Source of the DNA: Owenia fusiformis
Lineage: Eukaryota > Annelida > Polychaeta > Sabellida > Oweniidae
Direction: 5' to 3'
Assembly: GCA_903813345.2 (NCBI GenBank)
Contig: CAIIXF020000003.1
Span: forward strand, 28,287,248-28,351,247
Length of the DNA stretch: 64,000 bases
Every line of letters begins with the position of its first letter. Position 1 is the stretch's first letter. A program made the position numbers and the translations under genes. The notes under the pieces are model-generated. The model saw only the letters and a program-made list of their open reading frames with translations, was not told the origin of the DNA and did not search any database. Positions 1 to 13,900 of this stretch are shown here, in pieces.

Positions 1-1968
1 TTCAATCTTAAGTCAGATTTGAACTTCTGAGAACTTGTAGATGATTTTGGAAAAATGGTCAATTTGAAGCAAGTTGAAAACGACCTTTTGACCTTGAGAA
101 GGTCATTTAATAGATAAAATCAGGTATGCATTTGGGTCATTGACAACTGTGCAGGTTTGCCTCCAGCTCGATAGTGGACAAATCTGAAGCATATTGTTGA
201 TAAAGATATGAGGAAAATGTAGGGTTTCCATTTTCGGCCACTCTGTATCATTTACGGAAACAAATTGAAATTGACTTCAACCGTTGATTTAAAGTAAATC
301 CAAAAATGAACTCAATGAGATGGTATGACCTGGAACGATCATATTCTTCCCGAATTATGAGAAATTCCAAGATTCTTCTGCATCGTGTGCCATCTTTTTC
401 ACTACAGTAAATTCTATTCTGACAATATTTCTGTTGGTGTAATTATGTTGGACTACGTTTGAGAGAAATAATCGTCGCCCTATTCTATTATAGCATGGTC
501 GAAATTATAAAAGATCATTTAAAGAAGATTTAAAGAGGAAATACCATAGACAAGTCGATATGAATCAATTTATTACATATCTAATGCGTTTTATAATCGT
601 GAGTAAAAAATGTGAGGTTTTCTCTGTAAAATGAAAAGTTACTTGATTATAGCGGACAAATGTTCCCATCCCATCCGAGAATATGAATGAAACTTTGATA
701 GAACCTGTGATCTTCCGTGGTGAATAGGAAGACTTGATCTGTGAACTTGAGACAAAAATTGATGAGGTCAACGTTACAATTAATGCTGGCCGAGTTTGAC
801 ATTATCATGTGTACATGTTGTACATTGTACAGTCCTCAGGTTTTTAGCCTATTATGGCTCTCTAATAGTTTAATTAATTCGTGACATTAATTTTTGGCCG
901 ATGTTACTGTAATTTGGGTCATAGCCAAATATGAGCCACCTCCTTATTTTCACATAGATACCATATTCGGGGCCAAAAATGAACATTCGAAAATAAGGGC
1001 CATAATCCCCAACGACAGAGTGGGTTCAGTTGAATCAGACTGGTTCCATAAATACTGCATGGACAAATTTAATTTTTGGTATTTGGAATATATGCGAGAC
1101 GATATATATGCTACACACTAATTTATTCACCAAGGCCTTAGAAATGTGTGCACTGTTTCCCTTACAATAAATTAATGAATGTGCTTACATTGTATCCTCT
1201 GTGATAGGTTGGGGCTCTTGTTGGAGTCTGCAAGGGAAGGAGAACAACGCACCATTAAATCAGGATTAAAGGCTTCAAGCTCATAGAATACAATGAAGGC
1301 CATAAAATTGAAATATGCTTTAATTGAGTAAATACATAATTAAAAGTTGTGATTAATTTAGAAACCCTTGTAAGTACAGAGTGATCTGAAAAAACCAACC
1401 CCATAGATTTGTCCGTGATCAAAACGACGGAATGATTTGATTTTTGAGAAATGGAAAGTTTAACAAATAATTCAGTTGATTGGCCTTATATAGTATAGTA
1501 CCATCACGTTATGATAACAATGATCAGTGAGTCACAATATTATTCGAAACGGTTATTGTCCTTTATTCACGTTTCTGACCTAATTACGTTCGCACAATAA
1601 ATTCACAAATCGATTTTGATACCCAGAAGTGTTTTAAATCCCTCAATGTGAGAGCAAATTCGTCGCTTATTAATTTATAGTACTAGAGTGACCCCACTGA
1701 TCATTTTGTATTCTAAATGCGCCTGATAGATGTTTTAAGGGAAGCGACAAGTTAGATACAAGCAGTTATATTAGTGCAACAACACATTGCGAAAGTTACA
1801 ATTGCAACTACACATATCGATGAATTTAACCATTTAGTGAATTCTAAAATGTAAAACTAAAGCTCGTAAGCTAGCTATTTCATTCTCAGAACTAGAGATT
1901 CTGAATTCACGTCTGTAAACACTCGGATATTAAATATAGACAAGTGCAGATCTTAAATTTTGATTTGC
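1..1968. other. No supported gene
   Basis: AT-rich sequence with only short random open frames. The gene ending near 1969 on the minus strand could continue leftward if the GTAAGC at 1972-1967 is used as a donor, but I see no convincing next exon here. Confidence 0.5.
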
Positions 1969-4900
1969 TTACTTCGATTTTGGTATTTCCACAGTTGCTG
2001 ACTTAAGCATGGGCTTTGTGTTGCTATTTTCATCTGTGTCATCATCGTCATCCATACCAGCCTCCTTTAGTCTATCCATAACCTCTTTCATGACACTGAT
2101 TCCTTTGGAAATTGATAATATCCTATCATCATCCGGTGTTTCCTTTTCATCTTTGATTCTATAGGCGTTCACCTTTTTTGCCGTCGCTGGTGGAGTCCTG
2201 TAAAGAAATGGGTGGTTACTGGTTATTGGTTACTGGTTATTGGTTACTGGGTAGGGTATTATAGTTGAGTTTATGTAATACAGAGGTTTTCAATGAGGTT
2301 TTTTGTGTGGGTTCACATTTCGGGCTACTGTTCTATGTATACATGGCATTCAGCTAATTTCCATATTTCACGTAAGGTTACATAAGAGCAGTAACCCCTT
2401 AAGGTGGGAAAGGGGTTTGGTGGTATTACTTTGGTGGTCTAACCTTTCACTTCTCTATGTCATAAGAAGATAAAGACGGACACTGATATCTCACTAGGAT
2501 GCCATTCTTTTAAAATACAATAATACCGTTACCTGACCACAAACGCTGAAATGAACTGGATGATCAAAACAGGATCAATATCAATATTGTGGACTGTATC
2601 ATTATTCACTTACCCACGAGTGGATGGGGGAGATGACGTTCTACCTCCCTCAACCTCTGACTTGAACATCTTGTGCTTCTGCTCTGATAACGTCACAGTT
2701 GGAATATGGACGCTTGTATCCCCTTTCTTCCCACTGTCATGCCATCTCTTCCAACGTGCCTGAAATCGAACAGGACGGTAAGTCTTACATATTCATGCGA
2801 TAGGAGTGTCATTTTGAGATGGGGTTCTATATTTCTCTTTTCTTCTAGATACCCAAGTTCTCTTTAATCGGAAGCTTTTTATATGCTAGTAGTGAAGTAG
2901 GCCTCTGTTAAAAATGGACGTCGGAAAAAACTTGTCTATTTATATGCCCATATAGAGAAGTACCATCTCATCCTGGTTACAAAGTTATTCATAATTATAC
3001 CTCTTTGACTCCAGTATTACCCAATTATTTTAATATTTCTACGTCAAAATAATTATAGATCAGGTAGATACGACTCTCTCTTTCCATTCAAATCAACTGG
3101 AGCAATTGTGTCATTAATCTAAGATTAATACATCACTTGTACTTAGGTCAGTCAAAAAGTTCTGTTTATTTATCTCTAACTTTGTCATTTTGAGGAATTG
3201 TTTCTTGATATTTGGCACATATATAGAACATACATTTGTGCTGATATTGACTAAATATAGTATCTCAACTATCATTGGTTACTGAATAATGGTTGCTATG
3301 GTAACAGAAGGGCGATGTACTCGGTTCAACCCAATTTTATTGATTTTCATACACTGTTATATTACATGAAATATACTTTAAACTGTCTTAATATTTAAAA
3401 ACTCCTTTCTGACTAAGACCCCATATCTAAGTTTAATTTAGTTATTTAGCCTTCAAAATAGTCGCCCCCTGCAGCAATGACCTGTCGGTGCCTTTCTACC
3501 CAGTCTCTGAAAACACCTTTGAAACCGCTAGCCGACAATTCATTTAAACGTTTGCGCACCGCTGCCCACAGAGCCTCATCGGAATCAAACCAGATCCCCC
3601 GAAGACCTCTCTTTAGATTGCTGAAGAGGTAAAAGTCACATGGAGATGTGTCTTGGGAGTATATTGCTTGTGGAATCCTGCTCCATTGGAGGTCTTCGAA
3701 TTCTAAGGCAGTCTTGGCAACATTACTCGTATGGGGATGAGCATTGTCCATATTCATCAAGAAACTGCCTCGAGACATCAATTCTTTCTTGCTTCTGTTC
3801 TTGAGTGATGAATCTTGGAACCCATTTTGAGGCTACGTAACACTTTTTCAATACTTTAGTGATGATTGTATGACAAGATCCATGAGAAATATTCAGAATG
3901 GAACTAATTTCATCCAGTGAAATGTGCCTATCTTGCTCAATCAACTCTTGTATTTTCTCAGCATTGTCCTCATTCACAGAACTCTTGGGCCGGCCAGTTC
4001 GTGCTGAATCAGACAGTTTATCCCTTTTTCCAGACAAGAAGTCATTGTACCATCTACGGACAGTATTATATCTTGGAGCATCCTGTCCAAAAGCACCTTC
4101 ATTAAGTGAATATGTTTTTTGTAGTGTTTTCGTTTTCTACCATACACTGTATCAAGTTTCTTTGCTTCCACTTTAACAACTTGCTAGGAGAATCAATAAT
4201 TGACATGATTTTTTCTCAAAATCACTTTTTCACTTTTTCATCCTGAAAATCATCTATGTCGGCTGAAAATTGTCACAATTGAATATTTCCTTGACTGTGA
4301 TTTCTTCAAGACGATATAATTGGCATCAAAACCTGTCAATTTGCACAATCTGATATTTTAACATGAAAAACTGTTCAATGAATTGATGCCAAATGAAATT
4401 AATGTGACATTAAAAATATGACGTTTTTTAGCTGAACCGTATACCCCACAATTCTGTAACCATAGCAACCATAATTCAATAACCAATCGTAGTTGCGATA
4501 CAATATTTAGCCAATAGTTGCACAAATATATGTTCTATAGATGTACCAAATATCAAGAAGTAAATCCTCAAAATGACAAAGTTAGAGATAAATAAACAGA
4601 ACTTTTTGACTGACCCAAGTAGCTCAGTATCTGCCGCAATATATGAAAATATCCAACTAGATTCCATACGATGACCACTTCTGGTGCCTTCTAATCAAAT
4701 GGACGTGATCAAGGTCCCTAAACATTTGTCATTACTATACCTTAAGAATGACTTCATGATCTCTCAATTAAAACTGACACAAGCATCCCAGGTGATTCCA
4801 GATCATAATAGAGATTCGTTAGCATATAGTTCCTGGTCTAATTCAATCTTTCTTCGATTTATTTATCGAGCTATTATATTGCTTAGAAATGTTATGAAGA

Positions 4901-7900
4901 CTGACCGTTTGTTTTACCCTTACTGACTATAGTAGGTATAATATACGCTCACTACAACAAATGATTTACAAGTTCTATGTCACCACCATAAGTGACAAAT
5001 TGTTATGGCTTCTGTGATGTTCTCAAAGTAGGGACAAGTCGGGTTGAAATCATGCGGCCTTCGATTCATGGAAAGTTGCTACCTATAAGACGGTAAGTGT
5101 GCTATTGTGATCTCCTGATCTGTTACATAACTTTGGTTTGATATATATCACTTAAGAACTATTTCTTATTTAATTTCAGGTACGTTAAGGCGACCAATAT
5201 AATGTAGTTGCCATAATCAAAATTTTTGCCTCAAAATTATTTTTTCCAATCAAAAGTTCTCCATTTTAATCATGAGAGCAAAAAAAATTACTTCCATTCA
5301 GTAAAATTTAGTTCAAGATACAACTCCGAATGAGTGTAGCGGGCGAACCGTAATACTTTCGAAGGGTATCAAATGTGAAGACTGACCATTTGTCTATAAC
5401 ATGCTAGTTATATATTGATCAGCATGTGATATGTTATGCAATCATAAAGCATGTTTACAAAACTGATTTCTGACATTGATTCCCGTCCAGGAACATATTC
5501 TGCCACTGTATTTCCTTGTATTCTACCATTTGCTTGTTTTTCATTGTATTTTAATATTTGCTTGTATAGTCCGTGTTTCGAATAAGTGAATTGGTCAACA
5601 TAAGAAACAAGGTAGTCTAGCTAAAAACCCTTGTGACCATCTTCATTTGTCAGTTTAAAGAGGAAACAGGTTAGAAATCAAACCCCTGTAATCCATATAC
5701 AACTAAATTAGACTAATCTGACATTGGCGTCGGAAGGGGGAGGGCGTTGGGGGCGACCACCCCCCCCCTTCCAAGATTTTTTTAGATTTGAAACTGACCC
5801 TAGAATTGAAAGCTCTATTTTAGTAAAAGTCAAAGTTTTTTAGTCAACGTAAAGTTACGTTTTCTAAAAACACATTTTTTATTGGGAATATTGTTCTGAG
5901 ATATGTTCAGAATGCATCAGAGAGGGTCAAAAGTGTTCGAAAATTTTCTGGGGCATGCCCCCGATACTCCTAGATTGCGCGCTTCACGCACGACCCATTC
6001 ATACTCAAAAGTCGCCCCTTCCCATGGAAAATCCTTCTGACGCCCCTGTTTTAAATCATGATATTAAATTATATATATTGTTTGGTGTTTGTTATCTTAT
6101 ACTCTTTAAATGCGTTCTACTTTTAGATTGCTTTTTAAAAGATTTCGTCTTCATTATTAGCGCTTTCATTTAACTACTATTGAAAGAAGTTAGTGACTGG
6201 TGTGGACGTATTTGGAACACTTACAAGAAAAATTTAACGTTTATTCAACAATTTATAAAATGATTAATGTTAACATTAAAGCAAAGTTCAGTTTGGATTC
6301 AATCCATCTGGGCATCTTATGATAAATAGTTTGACACATCATCATCCCAACGAACGAAGCTCGGTAGGGATATAGTGAAGCCCTCCGTCCGTCCGCCCGT
6401 CAGTCCGTCCATCGAATATTGGTGAATTGTTTTACGCAAAAAAAGTTCAAAATGGTCGCTGCTTTAAAAATGACGGGAATTTTTTGCAAAAATCTTATGT
6501 TTTTAATTTTAAACTTATGTGAGATTTAGCAACAATTTTCTGATCTCTTCAAAATATGGTTATATTATACTCAAATTGAAGGAAATTTAGGGTGGATCAT
6601 TATTATGGTATTATTTTTCGGATTTGTGCCTCAGCAAATTCAAAATGGCTGCCAGCGGGAATTTGCGTTAATTATAAGATCTTTCTGAAGTATAGATTTA
6701 TTATACTCAAATGAAATGCAGTTTAGATTAGATTGCGAATATTGTACCGCTTTTTTGATTTGGGCCTTGTAAAATTCAAAATGACCACCTTATTTGTGAT
6801 TTAGCAATAATTTTCTGACCTCTTCAAATTATGGCTATATTATTCTCAAATTGAAGGACATTAAGATCACAATTATTGTATTGTTTTCCTAATATGTGCC
6901 TCAGAAAATAAAAATTGTCTTTTAAACTTTTTTTGCCTTTGAAACTCTTAAATGGTTACCCAAAATGCTTAAATTGGTAGAAAATCTGATATATCTTTAA
7001 TGTTTGTATTTTTGTGACAAATACAGATTCATATATGTTATAGTGTTCGTTGGGATTTGCTACTCCATGGAGTTGCCGTTTTCTAGTTTATAAATGGCTA
7101 GCGAACTATGTACATCTTTAAATCTAGGTCGCATTATGTACTCATCCAATCCCATTATGCATCTAACGTGGTATGATGTCTTATGTTTTAAAATCGTATC
7201 GGTTCGAAATTTACTTTTGACCTACAGTGAACTTTTTAAGACCATATTGAAAATTGTAGGTTCACGAACCATATATTCATTATACAACAACAGGTCATAT
7301 TATAAATATCAGTATTATCAGACTGGATAACATTTTTGGCCGATTTCATAATCCCTTCTTACATACCTGTTAAAATAGGGTCAGATTAAGTTTGATGATT
7401 TTATGTCTGGGCCAAATGTATATATTGAGTAAGTCATAGGTTATGGAAGGCATTTCGGCATTACTTACTCCGAGGCTACCTCTTTAGATGAAGTATTTTA
7501 ATGAGGGTGAATCAAACCATTGAAAGGGTATACTTTCTATGTCATCATTACCTATTTCTTTCCACCTTCCTAGCCCATTTGAATAACGTTTCTCAATCCA
7601 TCAATCATTCTCCCCGGATCATTCTCCGAGAGCAGTGCAAAACATTTAGTGAACTTGCTTTTGATAAATTCTGAATAGTTTTGAAATGGCAAATTCATTT
7701 ACCTGTTAACAAAGTGCACGATGCCTGTCTCAATTGCATGTTTTAACCCGTATATTAATATAAAACATATCTGCTACTGTTGGATTTCATTTAGTGTTTG
7801 TGACTGTAAAAAGGCCTCTCTTTATTTTAGTTATTTCCCATGTATTCATACTTATGTAAAATAGTAAATATTGACTAACGTTCTCTGCACACTTTGATGG

Positions 7901-10900
7901 GCTTGTTGATTTCCATGTGGTATTGTATCATTGGAGATACGTTCTAATTTAGTCTAGTTACAAGCCTCTGTGATCCCCCTCTACTTGACTAAACACTTAT
8001 AGCCAGACTAGTTTGCATAAGCGCTTGGCTTCTTTTCTCCTTTGCAATACTTAAATTTTGCTTCTTAAAAGTTTAGCTTCGTCTAATTTGTTAGGCTCTG
8101 ACTTCTTTGGAACATATGATCCACCATGGGCTCTACCTAGAGCCCATGGATCCACTAATAGTTTGTCTTTCTAGTAATCCATCAACGTCGGGATGGTATG
8201 GTAGCGCAGTATTTAGTTGCATTATGCAGCTTATTCGTGGTCATGACGGTTACGTTTAGATTGGACGGGCGATATAGAATGCTATTGTAGGTCCCATTCT
8301 CGTTGTTTTTCACGACTCTAGAGTATAGCCTGGAGTATAGCGTTAAATTAAGAGTGACTTTCATCTTTGGCTTCCACGGTGGAGCAATCGAAATCTTGTG
8401 ATTTAAGATGAGGGACTATGACTATAAAGTTGAATGTAAAACCCAAATGTTCATCAATTGTAATCTACAACTGCATTCAACCCGACTCTAAATGATCCTC
8501 AACAATAATGATTTCAACAAATAACCCATTGATTCAATGAATCAAAATTTTCCCACATAGTTTTACATTTTGCTGCAACCATGCCAAGTTGTGTAGGCTA
8601 TTTCAATTAAAGTATCAATTTATTTTGTGATTTTTATCTGGTGTTGAGTCTACATTTTGTATGGAATACATTCAACAAAAGGTTTTTAGACGCTTTCATA
8701 GCAAATCAAAACAACCTTCACGACCACATTAATTTCATGAAAAAAAATTAAATACAAAAAATGCATAAACATAAAATAAATTACAAGTATTGTAGCGTAC
8801 TGTCTGACCTTGCAAACTCGGCTTATACACTGTACCTATTAATATGTAGCCTCGTGAAAAATTAATACCATACCAATCCTAATTCCCAGCAATATTTCAG
8901 CTATGCATACATCGGGATGTTCAAGAATTTCCATTTAATCATAATCAGCAAATTACTGGTATGTTTTATGTGTATCTACATTGCCTCACTGGTAAATTAC
9001 TGTCATTAGCCATTTGTGTCTTTGTATTTGGTATCTGAATATTTGAGGAGAATCAAAATGCACATATCACATTTGAAAATACTGGACATTTTATTTTTCA
9101 ACGATCAAAAGGACAAAGAGCATCACTAGAAAATACGTAGGCAAATGGGAATGGGGAGACCTAAGACTATTATTACAAAATGCAGCAAAATAAAGAAACT
9201 GTAGCCTTGCTTAAGACCTTGAACCCCTTGTCTTTTTCAATAAAAGTAGGGGAGGGGGTCTCGATTGAAGCAAGAGTGAAGAAACGGCTAAAAGCAGTCA
9301 GACATGTGGAAAGCAAATCCCCAACATCACAAACTATGACCTAACACACTATTCAAAATTTCTTAAAACAAACCAACCCAAATGAAACCAACCATTGTGA
9401 TCAAACAAAATAACATCCCAAGTTCATATATACTCCCATTGACCTATATATGAAACCGTTACAGTTTCCCAATCACTTGCAATCAAGTGAGTACTGGCCC
9501 GGATTGTTGAATTCCATAGCAATATCTAATGGCTCAATATTGCAAGGGATTATGAAATACCCTAGTAGGATACTACCTTACAAAGGGATATGCAATATCA
9601 AATGAACAAATCTTAAAGTGGTCTATGACATTTCACAATGTTCGGTCTTGCTTGAGAAAAATCTCCAAACGTTTAATTTCCTGCTTCTACATGCGCCTAC
9701 TTGTTGAAATGTTCAACCCGAGGGACGATTGATCCCATGATTCAACCTTGTAAGGGATTGATATCCCAAGAGACCTCACATCCTGCATATTATAGCGTCC
9801 GTAATAGAAAAACCAGCTGAATGCAACTACTGACAAATATCAAAACAAGTATTACTTTAATCCAGTAATCGCCATTGTTAACTACTATACACATCCGAGA
9901 CTTTTGAGACACTATAAGGCAGTAAAAGGAGGAAATTAATTTGAGTTAAGATTGAAATGCTGGTACTAGAATAGTATTTAATATACACCATGTAACATAG
10001 CCCTACATAATGAATATAGGTTTTAATATGTAACTGTGTACTATACAACGCTGCATTGAAAAATACATACAAGTAGAAAGCAGATGTGTCCATTAATGCT
10101 ATTGGATCTATTTTCATTGTGTGTTTATACAGCATAACATGTTTTTACTCATTTATTGCCATGCTCGTGTGCTTTGTGTGTGAGCTTTATATTTTCTAAT
10201 GGTTATTCGATCCTTGTTTGGGCTGTAAGGATGTTTGTGGCAACCATACTTTCATATTCAGTCTCTGGTGTATGAACTGTAGTGAACATGGGGCCACATT
10301 TATCGCCCTCTTCCATTGCATCATTGTGACATGGCACAGCTTGTAAATACTGTAGATACTGTGCGTGTTTGAATAGCACGTGTATGCAGCAGCATGTCAC
10401 TACCTATACTACTGTTTCTGTATCTAGTATCTTGGCTATTTGGTTTAAGTAAGGTACATCCACATCTCTTGTCGTTTATGTTTCAGTTTTGCCCATCGCA
10501 TTTCCATTTTAGTCGTTCGATTTTGCTTCTTAAAAGAGAGCTTCGTCTTCATTTTAGAATCATCTGTATACATTGTTATACCATCATGAGAAATCATGGC
10601 CTTCTATTAGCTTCACAATAGTCTATTTCTGGTTGAAGAGAGAGAGAGAGATATGATGAGTATCAGAATGTTGTTACACTTGATACTCATCGTATCCCAT
10701 TCCATGCAAAGGACATATCCATTGTATGAAAGGAACTGTGACGAGTATTAGAATGGATACATTGGTAAAATAACAAAATTATTTATTGATTTGTTCTGAA
10801 CCGAGCTGTAAAGTTAACGTCATTTCTCATATCACCTCAACGTGTATCCATCCATCCTCATAGGGTGCCATATGGCATTACATGACATGCCTTAAAAAAA

Positions 10901-13900
10901 CAATAAATCGATCCCTTTTTCAATTTTCCTTCGACTCACCTGTAGATTTGGTCATCCCTCAGTTACACCATCTAGTCTAATTGCATCCTGCATCAATCCT
11001 ATGTGGAACTGACTCTGCTTGTGTGGTTAAGCCTGTGGGACTTTAGGGTGTTCAAATTTCAAGTTAAAATGCAAAGTAAATCCAAATGTCAACTTTAGTG
11101 TACAATCCATTAGCGTCTCATATTGAACTGAGTCACGCGAATTAATGCACCTTTAATATTACACCCAAATGCTTTATATACCACGACTTGTTGTATTTCA
11201 TATATTTAATGTAAACTTGTAAATGCTTCGATGGTTTTCTGAGCCAACAAATGCGCTTAAAATGTAGCTTTCCATTTATTCTTATATTCACGCATGTTGT
11301 TTTTCACGTGAGGCTTGGGCAAGTCTGCCAAGTGTGATATACCCCTGGATCTCTTGGTCTTAATTCACATTTACATTGCCCTTGTTATCCACATTCCTTT
11401 TATATGGTATATTCCTTTGTCATATTTTGGATTATTTTACAATAACAATTCAATTCTGTTTCGAGCTCATACAGTATATTATAATAACATATAAAATATG
11501 ATAAAAATCACAAAAGGTGTTCTTTACATTTCACAGATCATAAGAACAGCTTATCACGCAGAGTCAGATATTATTTTTGATTATACACCAGCTCATCTCT
11601 GTATTATCCGTGATGTGTGTGCAATAGCAATTTATCATTTACATCATATAATATAACATTGATATAACATCCCTGCTAAAGCTAGCGCAATATAATGGAG
11701 GTGTATCGTATTAACTATATATATTATATATATGATAATGTGTGTGTGCATTGCTATTGCTAAGTAAGTAACGTCGTACGTCGTGTATATATTTCCGCTC
11801 CATACTTTCTCATTCTCCTGTCTCCTATCTCGAGCCTACTCTTGTCTGTCTTATTACATTGTTCTCTTTTCCTACTTCACGGATCTATGTATTCCCTTGT
11901 TTAAAACTTCAATCCTTTATATCTGGCGTTTTATGATTACGCATCATTTTTGTCAAAACATGGCGTTGTTTTATTTCGTTTATCAGCGTATAATAAATTT
12001 CATTCCTTCGTAAATCCGCATATTTCGACTCTTATTCTACATTGTTTAGTATAACTACGGCATCGTGACATTGCATATATATCTAAGGATACTGCATCCA
12101 TTATCACTGGTGTAATACAATAAGCCATTCGGACTAAATCCTAACTGATATGCCGTACACCATACGTACTGATTGATATACAGAGAATAGATAAGTTGCA
12201 TATATAATTATGTAGTCGGTTAATTGCCCAGGGAGTAACAATTTATCAATTAATGACCCTCTATTGTATTAAGGTAAGTCAATAAATGAAGACTGTGTGA
12301 TTCTGTTTGTTAGAAACAGCGAAAGCCAATCGGTTTTGCCAGTTTCGTTCGATGCCTTATAAACGCCTAACCATCGATAACGTACAGTGCCAAAATACGC
12401 CGTCGTACACTTTAGATGTACGGTGTCACTATTAACCGATGTGAAGCAAAGACAATGATGTAGATTTGATGTAGGTTTTTAAAAAAATATCTGAGGAATA
12501 CATTAAGCATGTACATTAACGCTTTCATGTTTGATTTCGCGTGTATTCGTTTAGGAAGACATTTAACTTTCTAGTAACGTTAAAAGTTTTCGAACAGTGC
12601 TCGATTTTTTGTGTTTAATCTAAATTGTGTAGTTTAGAGAAACATTTTCTCATAAAAATATTCGACACTCTTAGACGACAGGCAAGCAAATGATCAAAGG
12701 AAATCATGTAAAAATCAACGTTGTCCAACCGACCAATTATAGATTGACCCCGAAAAAATCAACTACTGTTCGAAAATGTTTTAACGTTATTAGAAAGTTA
12801 ATTAAATGTCTTCTTAACGATTACAGACGAAATCAAACATGAAATCTTTAATATATTCCTCAGATATATTATTGTCTTTGCGGTAAAATCGTATCGGTCA
12901 GTAGTGATACCGTACATCTAAAGTGTACGACGGTATATTTTGTCACTGTACGTTGTTGATGGTTAGGCGTGTAATAGTGACAAAACAAGATAGCATCATG
13001 CAGTAATCAGAAGTCATCCATACCAGAGGCTATCCTACTGTGGCTACAGTAGTAAATGAAGTTCATTCATTTTTAAGTATCGAAATCAAATTATTGGAAA
13101 AGGTAAACAGATATTACTGTATCAGAATTGGTTCAATACACAATAAGGTAGTCTCATAAGACCTATGATAACCCTTTCTAATATTTTATTTTGCTTCTTT
13201 TAAACAGTACTTCATCTCCCTTTTATGATTTATCAGAGCTCAATGTAAAGCTTATGAGATGTATACATAGAGATGGTGAATCCCAAACGTCATTTTCCTG
13301 ATGTACTGGATCCTAATACTCGGGGTAGAGACCATTAATCGATAGTGAAACTTGATGGTAAATAAAATATTCTCTGGCAAACAATGCAGTCTTTGGAGAG
13401 CTATTAACTGTCTGTAATATATTTGAGAAACAATGTGAGAGTTGTTTTCGTATTTGGAAAAGAAGTAAAGCAATTAGTTAAACTAGTATTAAAACCTTTC
13501 ATAACGTGGTCAAGGATTTAAGTTTGATTGTTTCGTTCAAGGTTTCAGTTGCTCCAGCTCCAGTTACAATAATCCCCTTGGAAATGTACATCGTATGTGT
13601 TATTTAAAGAATAAATGGATGAAGCAGTACTTGATAACCCTATCAGTCAATAATCCATTCTGATGATATATCAGAGACCTTCTTTATCTAACGCTTGTGA
13701 CAGAATGCTTTCTTGTTCTTTCTTGTTCCTTTTCAGTTGAGGCTGTGGCACCCATACTGTCGATAATCCATTTACAGGCTACGTCAGATGTCTCTAACAT
13801 GTGATAGGCCTTTGAAGTAAACAATGCACTTATATCCAGGACACCATCTTTTAAGCTAATCAGTGAGTCAATTTTCAATTTTTGCTTAGGCCTACAGACA

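Noticed and set aside
10203-10400. 65-codon minus-strand open frame as an exon of the disordered-protein gene
   Set aside because: No polypyrimidine tract or in-phase donor; the exons at 14975 and 2759 already join in phase.
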